From NCBI RefSeq assembly GCF_024505085.1, contig NZ_JANIBC010000001.1, positions 558,001 through 622,000 of the forward strand: a DNA stretch of 64,000 nucleotides, given 5' to 3'. The position numbers and the translations under genes are program-made. This stretch comes from Parvularcula maris (GTDB taxonomy: Bacteria > Pseudomonadota > Alphaproteobacteria > Caulobacterales > Parvularculaceae). The notes below the pieces were generated by a model. The model did no database searches. It was not told the DNA's origin and worked only from the letters and a program-made list of their open reading frames with translations. This document shows positions 16,948 to 24,904 of this stretch, in pieces; the first letter of the stretch is position 1; every line of letters starts with the position of its first letter.

Positions 16948-19290
16948 CTACCGCTTCTTCTTAGGCCGCCGCGCGAAGGCCTTCGGCGCGTCCGCCGCTG
17001 GCTCCTTCTTCTTCGAAGCGGGCCGCTTTCCGGCGAGTTTGGCTTTCTCTGCCGCGGGAGCCTTCTTCGGCGCCGCCTCCTTGCGCTTCTTGTTCCGGGC
17101 ACGGCGGGCCTCGCCCTTTGCCTTCTCATGGCGGGAAGGGCGCTTCTCCTCTTCCTTGGGCTTCTCCTTCTTCGAAGGCAGTGCCGGCTTGCTCAGCATG
17201 TCGAAGCGCAAGCCTCCTTGGAGCGGCGTCACCTCCACCAGGCGCACCTTGACCGGCATGCCGAGGGAGAACGTGCCGCCGCTTTCCTGGCCGACGACAC
17301 GGCTCCTCTTCTCGTCATGCTCGAAATACTCCCATCCGAGCGTCCGCATGGGGACGAAGCCGTCCGCCCCCGTCTCGTCCAGGGTGACGAAGAGCCCGAC
17401 ACGGGTGACGCCGGAGATGCGCCCGGTGAAGGTCGCGCCCACCTGCTCCTCCAGAAATGCGGCCAGCATCCGCGCCTGGGTGTCGCGCTCGGCTTGGACG
17501 GCGGCGCGCTCGGTCTTCGAGATATCCTCGGCGATGCCGTCGAGCCGCTCCTCATCCTCCTCACGCTCCGCGCCCTCGCCGAGACCCAGCGCCCGCACCA
17601 ATCCTCGGTGCACGGTCAAATCGGCATAGCGGCGAATGGGGGAGGTGAAGTGGGCGTAGCGTTTGAGGCTCAGCCCGAAATGGCCGACATTCTCGGTGTC
17701 GTAGACCGCCTGGCTTTGAGAGCGCAGGATGGAGAGGGCGATGATGTCGATCTCGTCCCGCTGCCGCGCCATCTTGAGGACGCCGTTGAGGTTCTTGGAC
17801 CTGATGTCGTCCGCCTTCGGAAGGCTGTAGCCGAGCCCGGTCAGGTACTCGCGCAGCGCCGCTAGACGTTCCGGATCCGGCGGCTCATGCACGCGGTAGA
17901 TGGCGGTGCGGCGGTGCTCTTCCAGGGTCTCGGCGGCGCAGACATTGGCCAGCACCATGAACTCTTCGATGAGGCGGTGGGCGTCCATGCGCTCCTTGCG
18001 CTCGACGCCTTCGACGGTGCCGTCCTCGCCCATGATGATGCGCCGCTCGGCCATGTCGAGGTCGAGGGGCTGGCGCCGCTCTCTCGCCGCGATCAGGGCG
18101 CGGTAGGCTTCGAACAGCACTCCCACCACCGGCAGGCCCTCCGCCTCCCCGTCCTCGATGGCCTGGGCGCGCTCATAGGCGAGGTTCTGGTGGTTCTTGA
18201 TCTTCGCACGGAAGAAGCGGTGCTTGCGTTTGCCCCCCTTCGCGCCGATCTCGATCTCGCAAGCCAAAGCGAGCCGCTCCTGCCCCTCTTTCAGGGAACA
18301 CAGATCGTTGGAGAGCCGCTCGGGCAGCATCGGCACCACCCGATCGGGCAGGTAGACGGAGTTGCCGCGCTTCTCGGCCTCGCGGTCGATGGCGCTCCCC
18401 GGACGGACGAAGTAGCTGACATCGGCGATGGCCACGGTCAGCCTGAAACCGCCGTCCTCGAGCCTCTCCGCATGAACCGCATCGTCATGGTCCCGCGCCG
18501 TGGCCGGGTCGATGGTGACGAGGGGTAGGCCAGTGAGGTCCACATGATGCTTGGAGGGCTGAAAGCCGATCGCCTCCGCCTCACGCATGACATCGCTCGG
18601 AAACTCCAACGGGATGTCGTGCTCGGCCAAGGCAATGAGGGACAGGTTGCGCTCTTCGGTCACCGAGCCGACCACCTCCGTCACCCTCCCGCGCTTCGGC
18701 CCGTAGCCGCGCTGGTTCACGGGTTCCGCGAAGACGAGGTCGCCTTCCTTCGCACCGAGCGTATCCTTCGGCCCGATCTCGTAGCTCGTCTTGGTCCTGC
18801 GGCTGACCGGATCGACGAAACCGCCGCTGCGCTTCGAGGCGGTGAAGGTGCCGAGGATCCGCCCCTCCGGTTTGGGCAGCACCTTGATGACGCTAGCCCG
18901 CAAGCTTTCGCCGTCCTGGTGGATGCGGCCGAGGAACCTGTCCCCAACCCCGATCGGCGGCCTGGCCTTGGCCGCTTCCTTGGACGGCAGCAGCACCTCG
19001 GCTTCAATCTCCTCCTGCGCCAGAGAGCAGACGAGGTCGCCCTCGCCGTCCATGCGCTGGGCGGTCATGACGGTGACCGGCGGAAGCTGGCCTGGGCGGC
19101 GCGCCCGCTTGCCTTCGAGGCGCAGCTTGCCCTCATCCTCGAGCCTGCGCAGCGCCCGGCGCAGCTCGGCACGGTCCGCGCCTTTGATGCCGAAGGCCTT
19201 GGCGATGTCCCGCTGCGCGGGGCTGTCGCCGCTGCTCTTCGTCTCGCTCTCGATGAAGTCGATCAGTTCCTGGTCGCTGGGAATAGGCAT
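16948..19290 (-). CDS. rnr: Ribonuclease R
   Basis: A 780-residue 3'-5' hydrolytic exoribonuclease that degrades structured RNA. Order: N-terminal winged-helix and cold-shock domains (residues 1 to about 230), the RNB catalytic domain (from about 250) with the acidic cluster IDPATARDHDDAVH around residue 267, then an S1 domain (about 620-700) and a Lys-rich tail (KKKEPAADAPKAFARRPKKKR) typical of RNase R. I chose the ATG at 19290; an in-frame GTG at 19305 would add five residues. It is divergent from the LysM/LytM gene. Confidence 0.93.
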   Translation of the reverse strand: MPIPSDQELIDFIESETKSSGDSPAQRDIAKAFGIKGADRAELRRALRRLEDEGKLRLEGKRARRPGQLPPVTVMTAQRMDGEGDLVCSLAQEEIEAEVLLPSKEAAKARPPIGVGDRFLGRIHQDGESLRASVIKVLPKPEGRILGTFTASKRSGGFVDPVSRRTKTSYEIGPKDTLGAKEGDLVFAEPVNQRGYGPKRGRVTEVVGSVTEERNLSLIALAEHDIPLEFPSDVMREAEAIGFQPSKHHVDLTGLPLVTIDPATARDHDDAVHAERLEDGGFRLTVAIADVSYFVRPGSAIDREAEKRGNSVYLPDRVVPMLPERLSNDLCSLKEGQERLALACEIEIGAKGGKRKHRFFRAKIKNHQNLAYERAQAIEDGEAEGLPVVGVLFEAYRALIAARERRQPLDLDMAERRIIMGEDGTVEGVERKERMDAHRLIEEFMVLANVCAAETLEEHRRTAIYRVHEPPDPERLAALREYLTGLGYSLPKADDIRSKNLNGVLKMARQRDEIDIIALSILRSQSQAVYDTENVGHFGLSLKRYAHFTSPIRRYADLTVHRGLVRALGLGEGAEREEDEERLDGIAEDISKTERAAVQAERDTQARMLAAFLEEQVGATFTGRISGVTRVGLFVTLDETGADGFVPMRTLGWEYFEHDEKRSRVVGQESGGTFSLGMPVKVRLVEVTPLQGGLRFDMLSKPALPSKKEKPKEEEKRPSRHEKAKGEARRARNKKRKEAAPKKAPAAEKAKLAGKRPASKKKEPAADAPKAFARRPKKKR

Positions 19291-19349
19291 CTGCCCCCAT
19301 GGCACGAGCCGCGCCGTCTCCCAAAAAGAAACCGCGCCGAGCAGTAAGG

Positions 19350-19364
19350 TTAGGCGTTTGTTAA
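19350..19364 (+). promoter_or_regulatory. CtrA-like box upstream of the LysM/LytM gene
   Basis: TTAG at 19350-19353, seven bases, then TTAA at 19361-19364 matches the CtrA consensus TTAA-N7-TTAA at seven of eight positions in a very GC-rich background. It lies 55 bases before the ATG at 19419. CtrA function is inferred from the motif and from chpT elsewhere in the window. Confidence 0.4.
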
Positions 19365-19418
19365 GCCGCGATGGGCGATTCTTACCCTGGAACTAACCAA
19401 CTCCACCGGAGCCCCGCC

Positions 19419-20564
19419 ATGCCGATGCCGATTCGTAAGAAGCGCGTTCTGTCCGTCTCCAGCCTCGCTCTCGTGACCGCTGCTGCTGCCGCCATCCTCT
19501 ATGACGCGGCGAAGGCCCAGACCGTGCCCGTGCGCTACGGCACCGATCCGGGCTACGCGTCGGAGGCGCCGCAGCAGCTCAGCTTCGCCGGCGAGGATGC
19601 CCCCGAGCCCGTCGGCGAGATCGAGCACGAGGTCCGGCCCGGCGAGACAGTCTACGCCCTAGGCCGCATCTACGACGTGAAGCCGGGCGCCATCATCGAG
19701 AAGAACGGCCTGCGCGCCCCTTACGGCCTGACCATCGGGCAGATCGTGATGATCCCCGCCCAGCCCCAGGAAGTGCTCCAGCCCCGCCGCCAAGTGGTCT
19801 CGGCGCCGAGGCGCACGAGGGCGGTGCAGAACCCCGCAGCCCTGCCCCAGCAAGCACCTGTCTCCTTCGACAACACCCATCTCGTCCAGCAGGGCGACAC
19901 GCTCTACAACATCTCCAAGCGCTACGGCATCACCGTGGCCGAGCTGGCGCGCCTCAACGGCATCGCCCAGCCCTACACGATCAGCCTGAACCAGCGGCTC
20001 GTCGTGCCGGGCCGTCAGGCGCCCCAGCGCGTGCAGCAGCCGGTCGTCGCGTCAGCGCCCCGTCCGGTGGACCGCGAGGCCCTCTCCGCCAAGATGGTGC
20101 GCGAGACCATGCGCTCCGAGCCTGCGCCTAGCCTTGGCACGGGCTCGCCCTTCGCCTGGCCCGTGCGCGGTCCAGTGCTCCAGGATTTCGGTGACGAGCA
20201 GAGCGGCGGCACCCGCTCCGACGGCATCAACATCGCCGCCCCCATCGGCGCGCCGGTCCGCGCCTCCGCCGACGGCGAGGTGGTCTACAGAGGCGACGAG
20301 CTCGACGGCTATGGCAACCTTCTCCTGGTCAAGCACGAGGACGGCTGGGTCTCCGCCTACGCCCACACCGACGCCATCCTGGTCCGCAAGGGCGACTATG
20401 TCCGCCAGGGCCAGGTCATCGCCAAGGTGGGCCGCTCGGGCAATGTCGACCGCCCGCAGCTCCACTTCCAGCTCAGGAAGAACCTCCAGCCCCAGGACCC
20501 CATCGTCGCCATGCAGGGCCAACTAGACGGCGCACAGATGACGGCGGCGAGCCTGGAGCGGTAG
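19419..20564 (+). CDS. LysM/LytM (M23) protein, degenerate NlpD/DipM-like factor
   Basis: A 381-residue exported protein: signal or anchor segment (residues 9-33), LysM 1 (69-113), LysM 2 (153-197) and a LytM domain (247-365). In the LytM domain the zinc residues are partly lost: the usual HxGxD is SDGIN (Ser267, Asn271), while YAH (His316) and QLHF (His349) remain. This pattern is that of NlpD, EnvC and DipM, which do not cut peptidoglycan but activate amidases during cell division. ATG at 19419 follows CGGAG and a CtrA-like box. I expect a periplasmic septation role. Confidence 0.88.
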   Translation: MPMPIRKKRVLSVSSLALVTAAAAAILYDAAKAQTVPVRYGTDPGYASEAPQQLSFAGEDAPEPVGEIEHEVRPGETVYALGRIYDVKPGAIIEKNGLRAPYGLTIGQIVMIPAQPQEVLQPRRQVVSAPRRTRAVQNPAALPQQAPVSFDNTHLVQQGDTLYNISKRYGITVAELARLNGIAQPYTISLNQRLVVPGRQAPQRVQQPVVASAPRPVDREALSAKMVRETMRSEPAPSLGTGSPFAWPVRGPVLQDFGDEQSGGTRSDGINIAAPIGAPVRASADGEVVYRGDELDGYGNLLLVKHEDGWVSAYAHTDAILVRKGDYVRQGQVIAKVGRSGNVDRPQLHFQLRKNLQPQDPIVAMQGQLDGAQMTAASLER

Positions 20565-20697
20565 AGACTGGCCGCTACGCTCTTCGTGCGCCGCTCCAGT
20601 GGGGCGGGCGTATCGTAGAAATCTTCCCTTCCATCGGTCACCACACCCGGCTAAAGCAGGTCGTTCCCCCTACGTTCCGTCTTAGTCTGGAGCCACC

Positions 20698-22665
20698 ATG
20701 GCCGCCCCCTCCTACAGCGCCAAGGACATCGAGGTCCTCGAAGGGCTAGAGCCCGTCCGAAAACGCCCCGGCATGTATATCGGCGGCACCGATGAGCGGG
20801 CGCTGCACCACCTCTTCGCCGAGGTGCTCGACAACTCGATGGACGAGGCGGTGGCCGGGCACGCGACCCGGATCGAGGTGCATCTCAGCGAGGACGGCAG
20901 CTTGACGGTCACGGACAACGGTCGCGGCATTCCGGTGGACAAGCATCCCAAGTTCAAGACCAAGTCCGCGCTCGAGGTGATCCTCACCACGCTCCACGCA
21001 GGGGGCAAGTTCTCGAACAAGGCCTATGCGACGTCCGGCGGGCTCCACGGTGTGGGCATCTCCGTGGTCAATGCGCTGACCGACGAGCTCACCGTCGAGG
21101 TGGCGCGGGACCAGACCCTCTACCGGCAGACCTATTCCAAGGGCCTGCCTACATCGAAGCTGAAGAAAGTCGGCGCGGTGACCGGGCGGCGGGGGACCTC
21201 GGTCACTTTCCATCCGGACCCGGAGATCTTCGGTCCCGACCTTGCGTTCAAACCGGCGCGCATCTTCCGCATGACCAAGTCGAAGGCCTATCTCTTCGGC
21301 GGGGTGGAGATGCGCTGGTCCTGCGACAAGGCGCTCCTGAAAGAGAACGATCAGACCCCTGAGAAAGCCACGCTCAAGTTTCCCGGCGGCCTCTCCGACT
21401 ACCTCACCTCCATCGTCGGCGAGCGGCCCACGGTGACGGCATCGCTCTTCTCCGGCAACGTACGGAAAGAGGGCGGGCACGGCACGGTGGAGTGGGCCAT
21501 CGCCTGGGGCGGGGCTGGCTTTCAGAGCCCGGCCGGTCAGATGGCGGACGGTTTCACCTCCTCCTACTGCAACACCATCCCCACCCCCGAAGGCGGCACC
21601 CATGAGCAGGGGCTGCGCCAGGCGGTGACCCGCGGCCTGCGGGCTTACGGCGAGATGGCGAACAACAAGAAGGCAGCGCAGATCACCGCCGAGGACGTCT
21701 TCGGCACGGCCGCCGCGGTGCTCTCCGTCTTCGTCTCGAACCCCGAGTTCCAGGGCCAGACCAAGGACAAACTCGCCACCGCCGCCGCCACCAAGCTCAC
21801 GGACGCGGCGATCCGTCCGGCCTTCGACCACTGGCTCGCCGACCATCCCAAGGAGGCCGACAAGCTCCTCGGCCACGTTATCGACCAGGCGGAGCAGCGC
21901 CAGCGGCGGCGGCGCGAGAAGGAGGTGCAGCGCGCCTCGGCCATGAAGAAGCTGCGCCTGCCGGGCAAGCTCTCCGACTGCACGGCCAAGGACAGGACGG
22001 GCACGGAGATCTTCCTCGTCGAGGGCGACAGCGCCGGCGGCTCGGCTAAGCAGGCGCGCAGCCGCGAGACCCAGGCCGTGATGCCGCTCAAGGGCAAGAT
22101 CCTCAACGTCGCCTCCTCCACCCGCGACAAGATCATGGCCAACCAGGAGGTGATGGACATCGCTCTCGCGCTGGGGGTGGGGTTGGGCCGGAACTTCGAC
22201 CTCGAGGACCTCCGCTACGACAAGGTCATCATCATGACCGATGCCGACGTGGACGGAGCGCATATTGCGGCGCTCCTCATGACGCTGTTTTTCACCGAGA
22301 TGCCGGAACTCGTCCGTGCAGGGAACCTCTATCTCGCCCAGCCGCCGCTCTACCGCCTCAGCCATGGCGGCAAGACAGTCTATGCGTTGGACGAAGCCCA
22401 GCGCGACGCCCTGCGCGAGAAGGAGTTCGCCAAGAACGCCCGCGTGGAAGTCGGCCGCTTCAAGGGCCTCGGTGAGATGAACGCGCGTGACCTCAAAGAG
22501 ACCACCATGGACCCGGCTACGCGCCAGCTCGCGCGGGTGAAGCTGCCCGAGGAGTACGAAGACGCTACCGACCTCTTCGGCAGGCTGATGGGCAAGAAGG
22601 CCGAGCCTCGCTTTGCATTTATTCAGGAGAACGCGGCGTTCGCGCAGGAGGCGCTGGATGTGTGA
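20698..22665 (+). CDS. parE: DNA topoisomerase IV subunit B
   Basis: A 655-residue type IIA topoisomerase ATPase subunit that, with ParC, decatenates daughter chromosomes. GHKL ATPase motifs EVLDNSMDEA and DNGRGIPVD are near residues 42-80, GGLHGVGISVVNAL near 115-128. The TOPRIM domain carries EGDSAGGSAKQARSR (Glu442) and MTDADVDGAH (about 512-521). Length and the short insertion-free C-terminus fit ParE rather than GyrB, which is usually about 800 residues. parC is not in the window. Confidence 0.94.
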   Translation: MAAPSYSAKDIEVLEGLEPVRKRPGMYIGGTDERALHHLFAEVLDNSMDEAVAGHATRIEVHLSEDGSLTVTDNGRGIPVDKHPKFKTKSALEVILTTLHAGGKFSNKAYATSGGLHGVGISVVNALTDELTVEVARDQTLYRQTYSKGLPTSKLKKVGAVTGRRGTSVTFHPDPEIFGPDLAFKPARIFRMTKSKAYLFGGVEMRWSCDKALLKENDQTPEKATLKFPGGLSDYLTSIVGERPTVTASLFSGNVRKEGGHGTVEWAIAWGGAGFQSPAGQMADGFTSSYCNTIPTPEGGTHEQGLRQAVTRGLRAYGEMANNKKAAQITAEDVFGTAAAVLSVFVSNPEFQGQTKDKLATAAATKLTDAAIRPAFDHWLADHPKEADKLLGHVIDQAEQRQRRRREKEVQRASAMKKLRLPGKLSDCTAKDRTGTEIFLVEGDSAGGSAKQARSRETQAVMPLKGKILNVASSTRDKIMANQEVMDIALALGVGLGRNFDLEDLRYDKVIIMTDADVDGAHIAALLMTLFFTEMPELVRAGNLYLAQPPLYRLSHGGKTVYALDEAQRDALREKEFAKNARVEVGRFKGLGEMNARDLKETTMDPATRQLARVKLPEEYEDATDLFGRLMGKKAEPRFAFIQENAAFAQEALDV

Positions 22666-22683
22666 GAGAGGCAAGGGAAACGC

Positions 22684-22711
22684 TTGACCAGCATTGACTA
22701 CATGTGTAGTC
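22684..22711 (+). promoter_or_regulatory. Promoter-like region with BlaI/MecI/CopY-type dyad
   Basis: GACTACATGTGTAGTC at 22696-22711 has perfect seven-base arms around a two-base centre and contains TACA-N2-TGTA, the core recognised by BlaI, MecI and CopY repressors. TTGACC at 22684-22689 and TTGACT at 22694-22699 are -35-like; the dyad overlaps either promoter. It ends eight bases before the start of a serine beta-lactamase-fold gene. Confidence 0.55.
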
Positions 22712-22718
22712 GAAATTC

Positions 22719-23849
22719 ATGTCTATGCCGCCTCTTTGGTCTCTGGCCGCCCGCACAGGTCTTCTTGCTTTCGCGACGCTTGCAACCTGCGCTGCTGCTC
22801 CACCACAAGAAGAGTACGATCGTCAGGAACTTAGAGAGACCATTGAGGCGCGTCTGGCGGCGAATGGTGTTCCCGGCGCTTATGTAGCGGTCGTCCAAAA
22901 CGGAAGGACAAGCTTCGAAGTCTCATACGGGACCGAAACCATTGATGGCGGGAAGGCTTTTGACAAAAACAGTTCCGCTCGCCTTGCATCGGCGACGAAG
23001 GTACTTTCTGGGCTCACCTTCCTCTCGATGGTGGAGGAAGGTGAATTAAATCTCGAAGCGACCCTTGGCGAGCTCGATCCTTCGGTACCCGACCGGTTCA
23101 AACCGCTTCCCGTCTGGCGCATCCTCAACCACACGTCGGGTCTGCCGATGATCGTAACCGAGGCAGAGTTTCAGGATTTGGACGTAGAAGGTATGCTGGC
23201 CTTCGAACCCGAAGACATCCTGCGGCTGATCGGTGACCGATCGCTTGATTTCGAACCCGGTGAAGGTTGGCACTATCAGCAGTCCGGCTACGGCCTTCTT
23301 GCCGGTGCGCTTCAGAAGGCGACCGGCAAGACTTTCCTGGAGCTGATGGAGGAGCATGTCCTAACTCCCGCTGGAATGAGTAGCACTGTCTTCAACGAGC
23401 CCGACACGATCGCTCGTGCGTACTCGGGAGAAAACGGAGCGCTTCGACCCCATCCAGGCATCTTTGTTCGGCCCCTCCTTCCTGCGGGCGGAATGGACAC
23501 GACTGGCGCGGACTTGATAGCTCTGGTTCAAGCGCTCGGTCGCGGCATGATCGTTAAAAAGGACACGATCTCCAGGGAGCTTCTTCAACCGCAGCGGCTT
23601 CAGCGGCTTGGTCGCGATGCGGAAGGCGAAGGGTACGGACTAGCGACGATCATCTCTAGAAACGGCGATGTATGGACCATGGGGCACAGCGGCGGCGGAG
23701 GCCTTGCCAATATTCGCTACTCACCGGGGGAAGATACGGCTATCATCGTTCTGACCAACCGTTCAGGAGGGACGAACTCAGGATGGGAGATCGCAGAACT
23801 GCTGAGCACCGAGCTGTTCGGGGAACCTCACGTCGCCGTAGACGAATAA
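22719..23849 (+). CDS. Serine hydrolase of the beta-lactamase/class C family
   Basis: A 376-residue exported serine hydrolase. A signal peptide covers about residues 1-27. The nucleophile motif SxxK is SATK at 91-94; the tyrosine motif is YQQSGY (Tyr186), where Gln replaces the usual Asn; the third motif is GHSGGGG near residue 323. Such proteins include class C beta-lactamases, D-Ala-D-Ala peptidases and esterases (EstB); the primary activity cannot be told. Codon use is less GC-rich than in neighbours, suggesting acquisition. A BlaI/CopY-type dyad just upstream suggests induction. Confidence 0.85.
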   Translation: MSMPPLWSLAARTGLLAFATLATCAAAPPQEEYDRQELRETIEARLAANGVPGAYVAVVQNGRTSFEVSYGTETIDGGKAFDKNSSARLASATKVLSGLTFLSMVEEGELNLEATLGELDPSVPDRFKPLPVWRILNHTSGLPMIVTEAEFQDLDVEGMLAFEPEDILRLIGDRSLDFEPGEGWHYQQSGYGLLAGALQKATGKTFLELMEEHVLTPAGMSSTVFNEPDTIARAYSGENGALRPHPGIFVRPLLPAGGMDTTGADLIALVQALGRGMIVKKDTISRELLQPQRLQRLGRDAEGEGYGLATIISRNGDVWTMGHSGGGGLANIRYSPGEDTAIIVLTNRSGGTNSGWEIAELLSTELFGEPHVAVDE

Positions 23850-23934
23850 GCACGGTAGGTCGATCAGCGGCAACGAGGGGCTTCCAAGCGGGTCCGTCGC
23901 CCATCTGGACCAATATGACGGCTGCTGCGGCGGT

Positions 23935-24648
23935 ATGATAAGCAGTATTCCTATCATCTACGCCATAGGCGACGTCCACGGACAGCTTGATACTCTTCGT
24001 GCGCTGGCGGATCAGATCGCGGCGCACCACCGGTTCCGCCATCCTGACACCCCCGGCCTCATCATCCAGCTTGGCGACATGATCGACCGGGGGCCTCGTA
24101 GTGCCGAGGTGCTGCGCTTCTGTAAGGACGGCTTCCCGCTGCCCTCGCTCACCCTCAAGGGCAACCATGAGGCGCTGATGCTTCGCGCCTTGGACGAGGG
24201 CACGGGCGGTGAGGCGTGGCAGGTCTGGCTCGGCAATGGCGGTGAGGAGACCTGTGCCTCCTTCGGCGTCGACCCCGTCGGCGGCAAGCCGTCGGATCTC
24301 GAGAAGGCCATCGGGGGAGAGCTTCTCACCTGGCTACGAGACCTGCCGCTCACCCATAAGGCGGGGCCTTACCTCTTCGTCCATGCAGGCATCCGCCCCG
24401 GCGTGCCGCTGCCCGAGCAGTCCGACCACGATCTTCTTTGGATCAGGGAGCGCTTTCTGGGGAGCGATGCCGACCACGGGATGACGGTGGTCCATGGCCA
24501 TACGCCTACGGACGAGCCGGTGCAACGGGCCAACCGTATCGGCGTCGATACCGGAGCAGGCTGGGGGCGGAAGCTGACGGCGGTGAAGCTGGCTTCGGAT
24601 GAGGTGCCGGAGTTTTTCGCGGTGCCGGTCGTAGGGCGGTTTGCATAG
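23935..24648 (+). CDS. PPP-family metallophosphatase
   Basis: A 237-residue calcineurin-like phosphatase. The PPP motifs are in order: GDVHGQ (residues 12-17), GDMIDRGPRS (about 46-55) and GNHE (about 75-78), with HAG and HGHT later supplying the remaining metal ligands. These bind two metal ions and hydrolyse phosphoprotein or dinucleoside polyphosphate substrates; bacterial members are annotated as serine/threonine phosphatase or Ap4A hydrolase (PrpA/ApaH-like). I cannot decide between them. It is followed by about 120 bases and a possible small membrane peptide. Confidence 0.87.
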   Translation: MISSIPIIYAIGDVHGQLDTLRALADQIAAHHRFRHPDTPGLIIQLGDMIDRGPRSAEVLRFCKDGFPLPSLTLKGNHEALMLRALDEGTGGEAWQVWLGNGGEETCASFGVDPVGGKPSDLEKAIGGELLTWLRDLPLTHKAGPYLFVHAGIRPGVPLPEQSDHDLLWIRERFLGSDADHGMTVVHGHTPTDEPVQRANRIGVDTGAGWGRKLTAVKLASDEVPEFFAVPVVGRFA

Positions 24649-24770
24649 CCAACCGCCGCGGCGGAAAGCTTCGCGTTCCGCTCTACGACCCCGCCGAGTA
24701 ACCCCAACCTCTTCGTGATCGAACGTTAACCCTGAAACCGGCGTTTGCAGCCGCGAAAAGGATGAGTGTC

Positions 24771-24851
24771 ATGTCGCGTATCGCTCTTGGGGTCCTGATG
24801 GTCCTGTTCACGGTCGTCTTCGTCTTGCCTGCGGTGAACGCTGCGGCTTGA
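24771..24851 (+). CDS. Possible 26-residue single-helix membrane peptide
   Basis: ATG at 24771 opens a frame for 26 residues consisting of a basic start (MSR), a hydrophobic stretch (LGVLMVLFTVVFVLPAV) and NAAA. AAGGA at 24757-24761 is well spaced; an in-frame ATG at 24762 could add three residues. The composition is that of a small membrane protein or a bare signal sequence. It lies between the phosphatase and cobT genes. Evidence is limited to the ribosome-binding site and hydrophobicity. Confidence 0.35.
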   Translation: MSRIALGVLMVLFTVVFVLPAVNAAA

Positions 24852-24904
24852 TGCCCGACGCCATGGGGTGACGCGAGCGGCGTTTCCGCCCTACATCCCG
24901 GACC

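Noticed and set aside
20746-22674. 642-codon minus-strand frame opposite parE
   Set aside because: Antisense shadow of a conserved topoisomerase gene; composition dominated by His, Gly, Arg and Glu.
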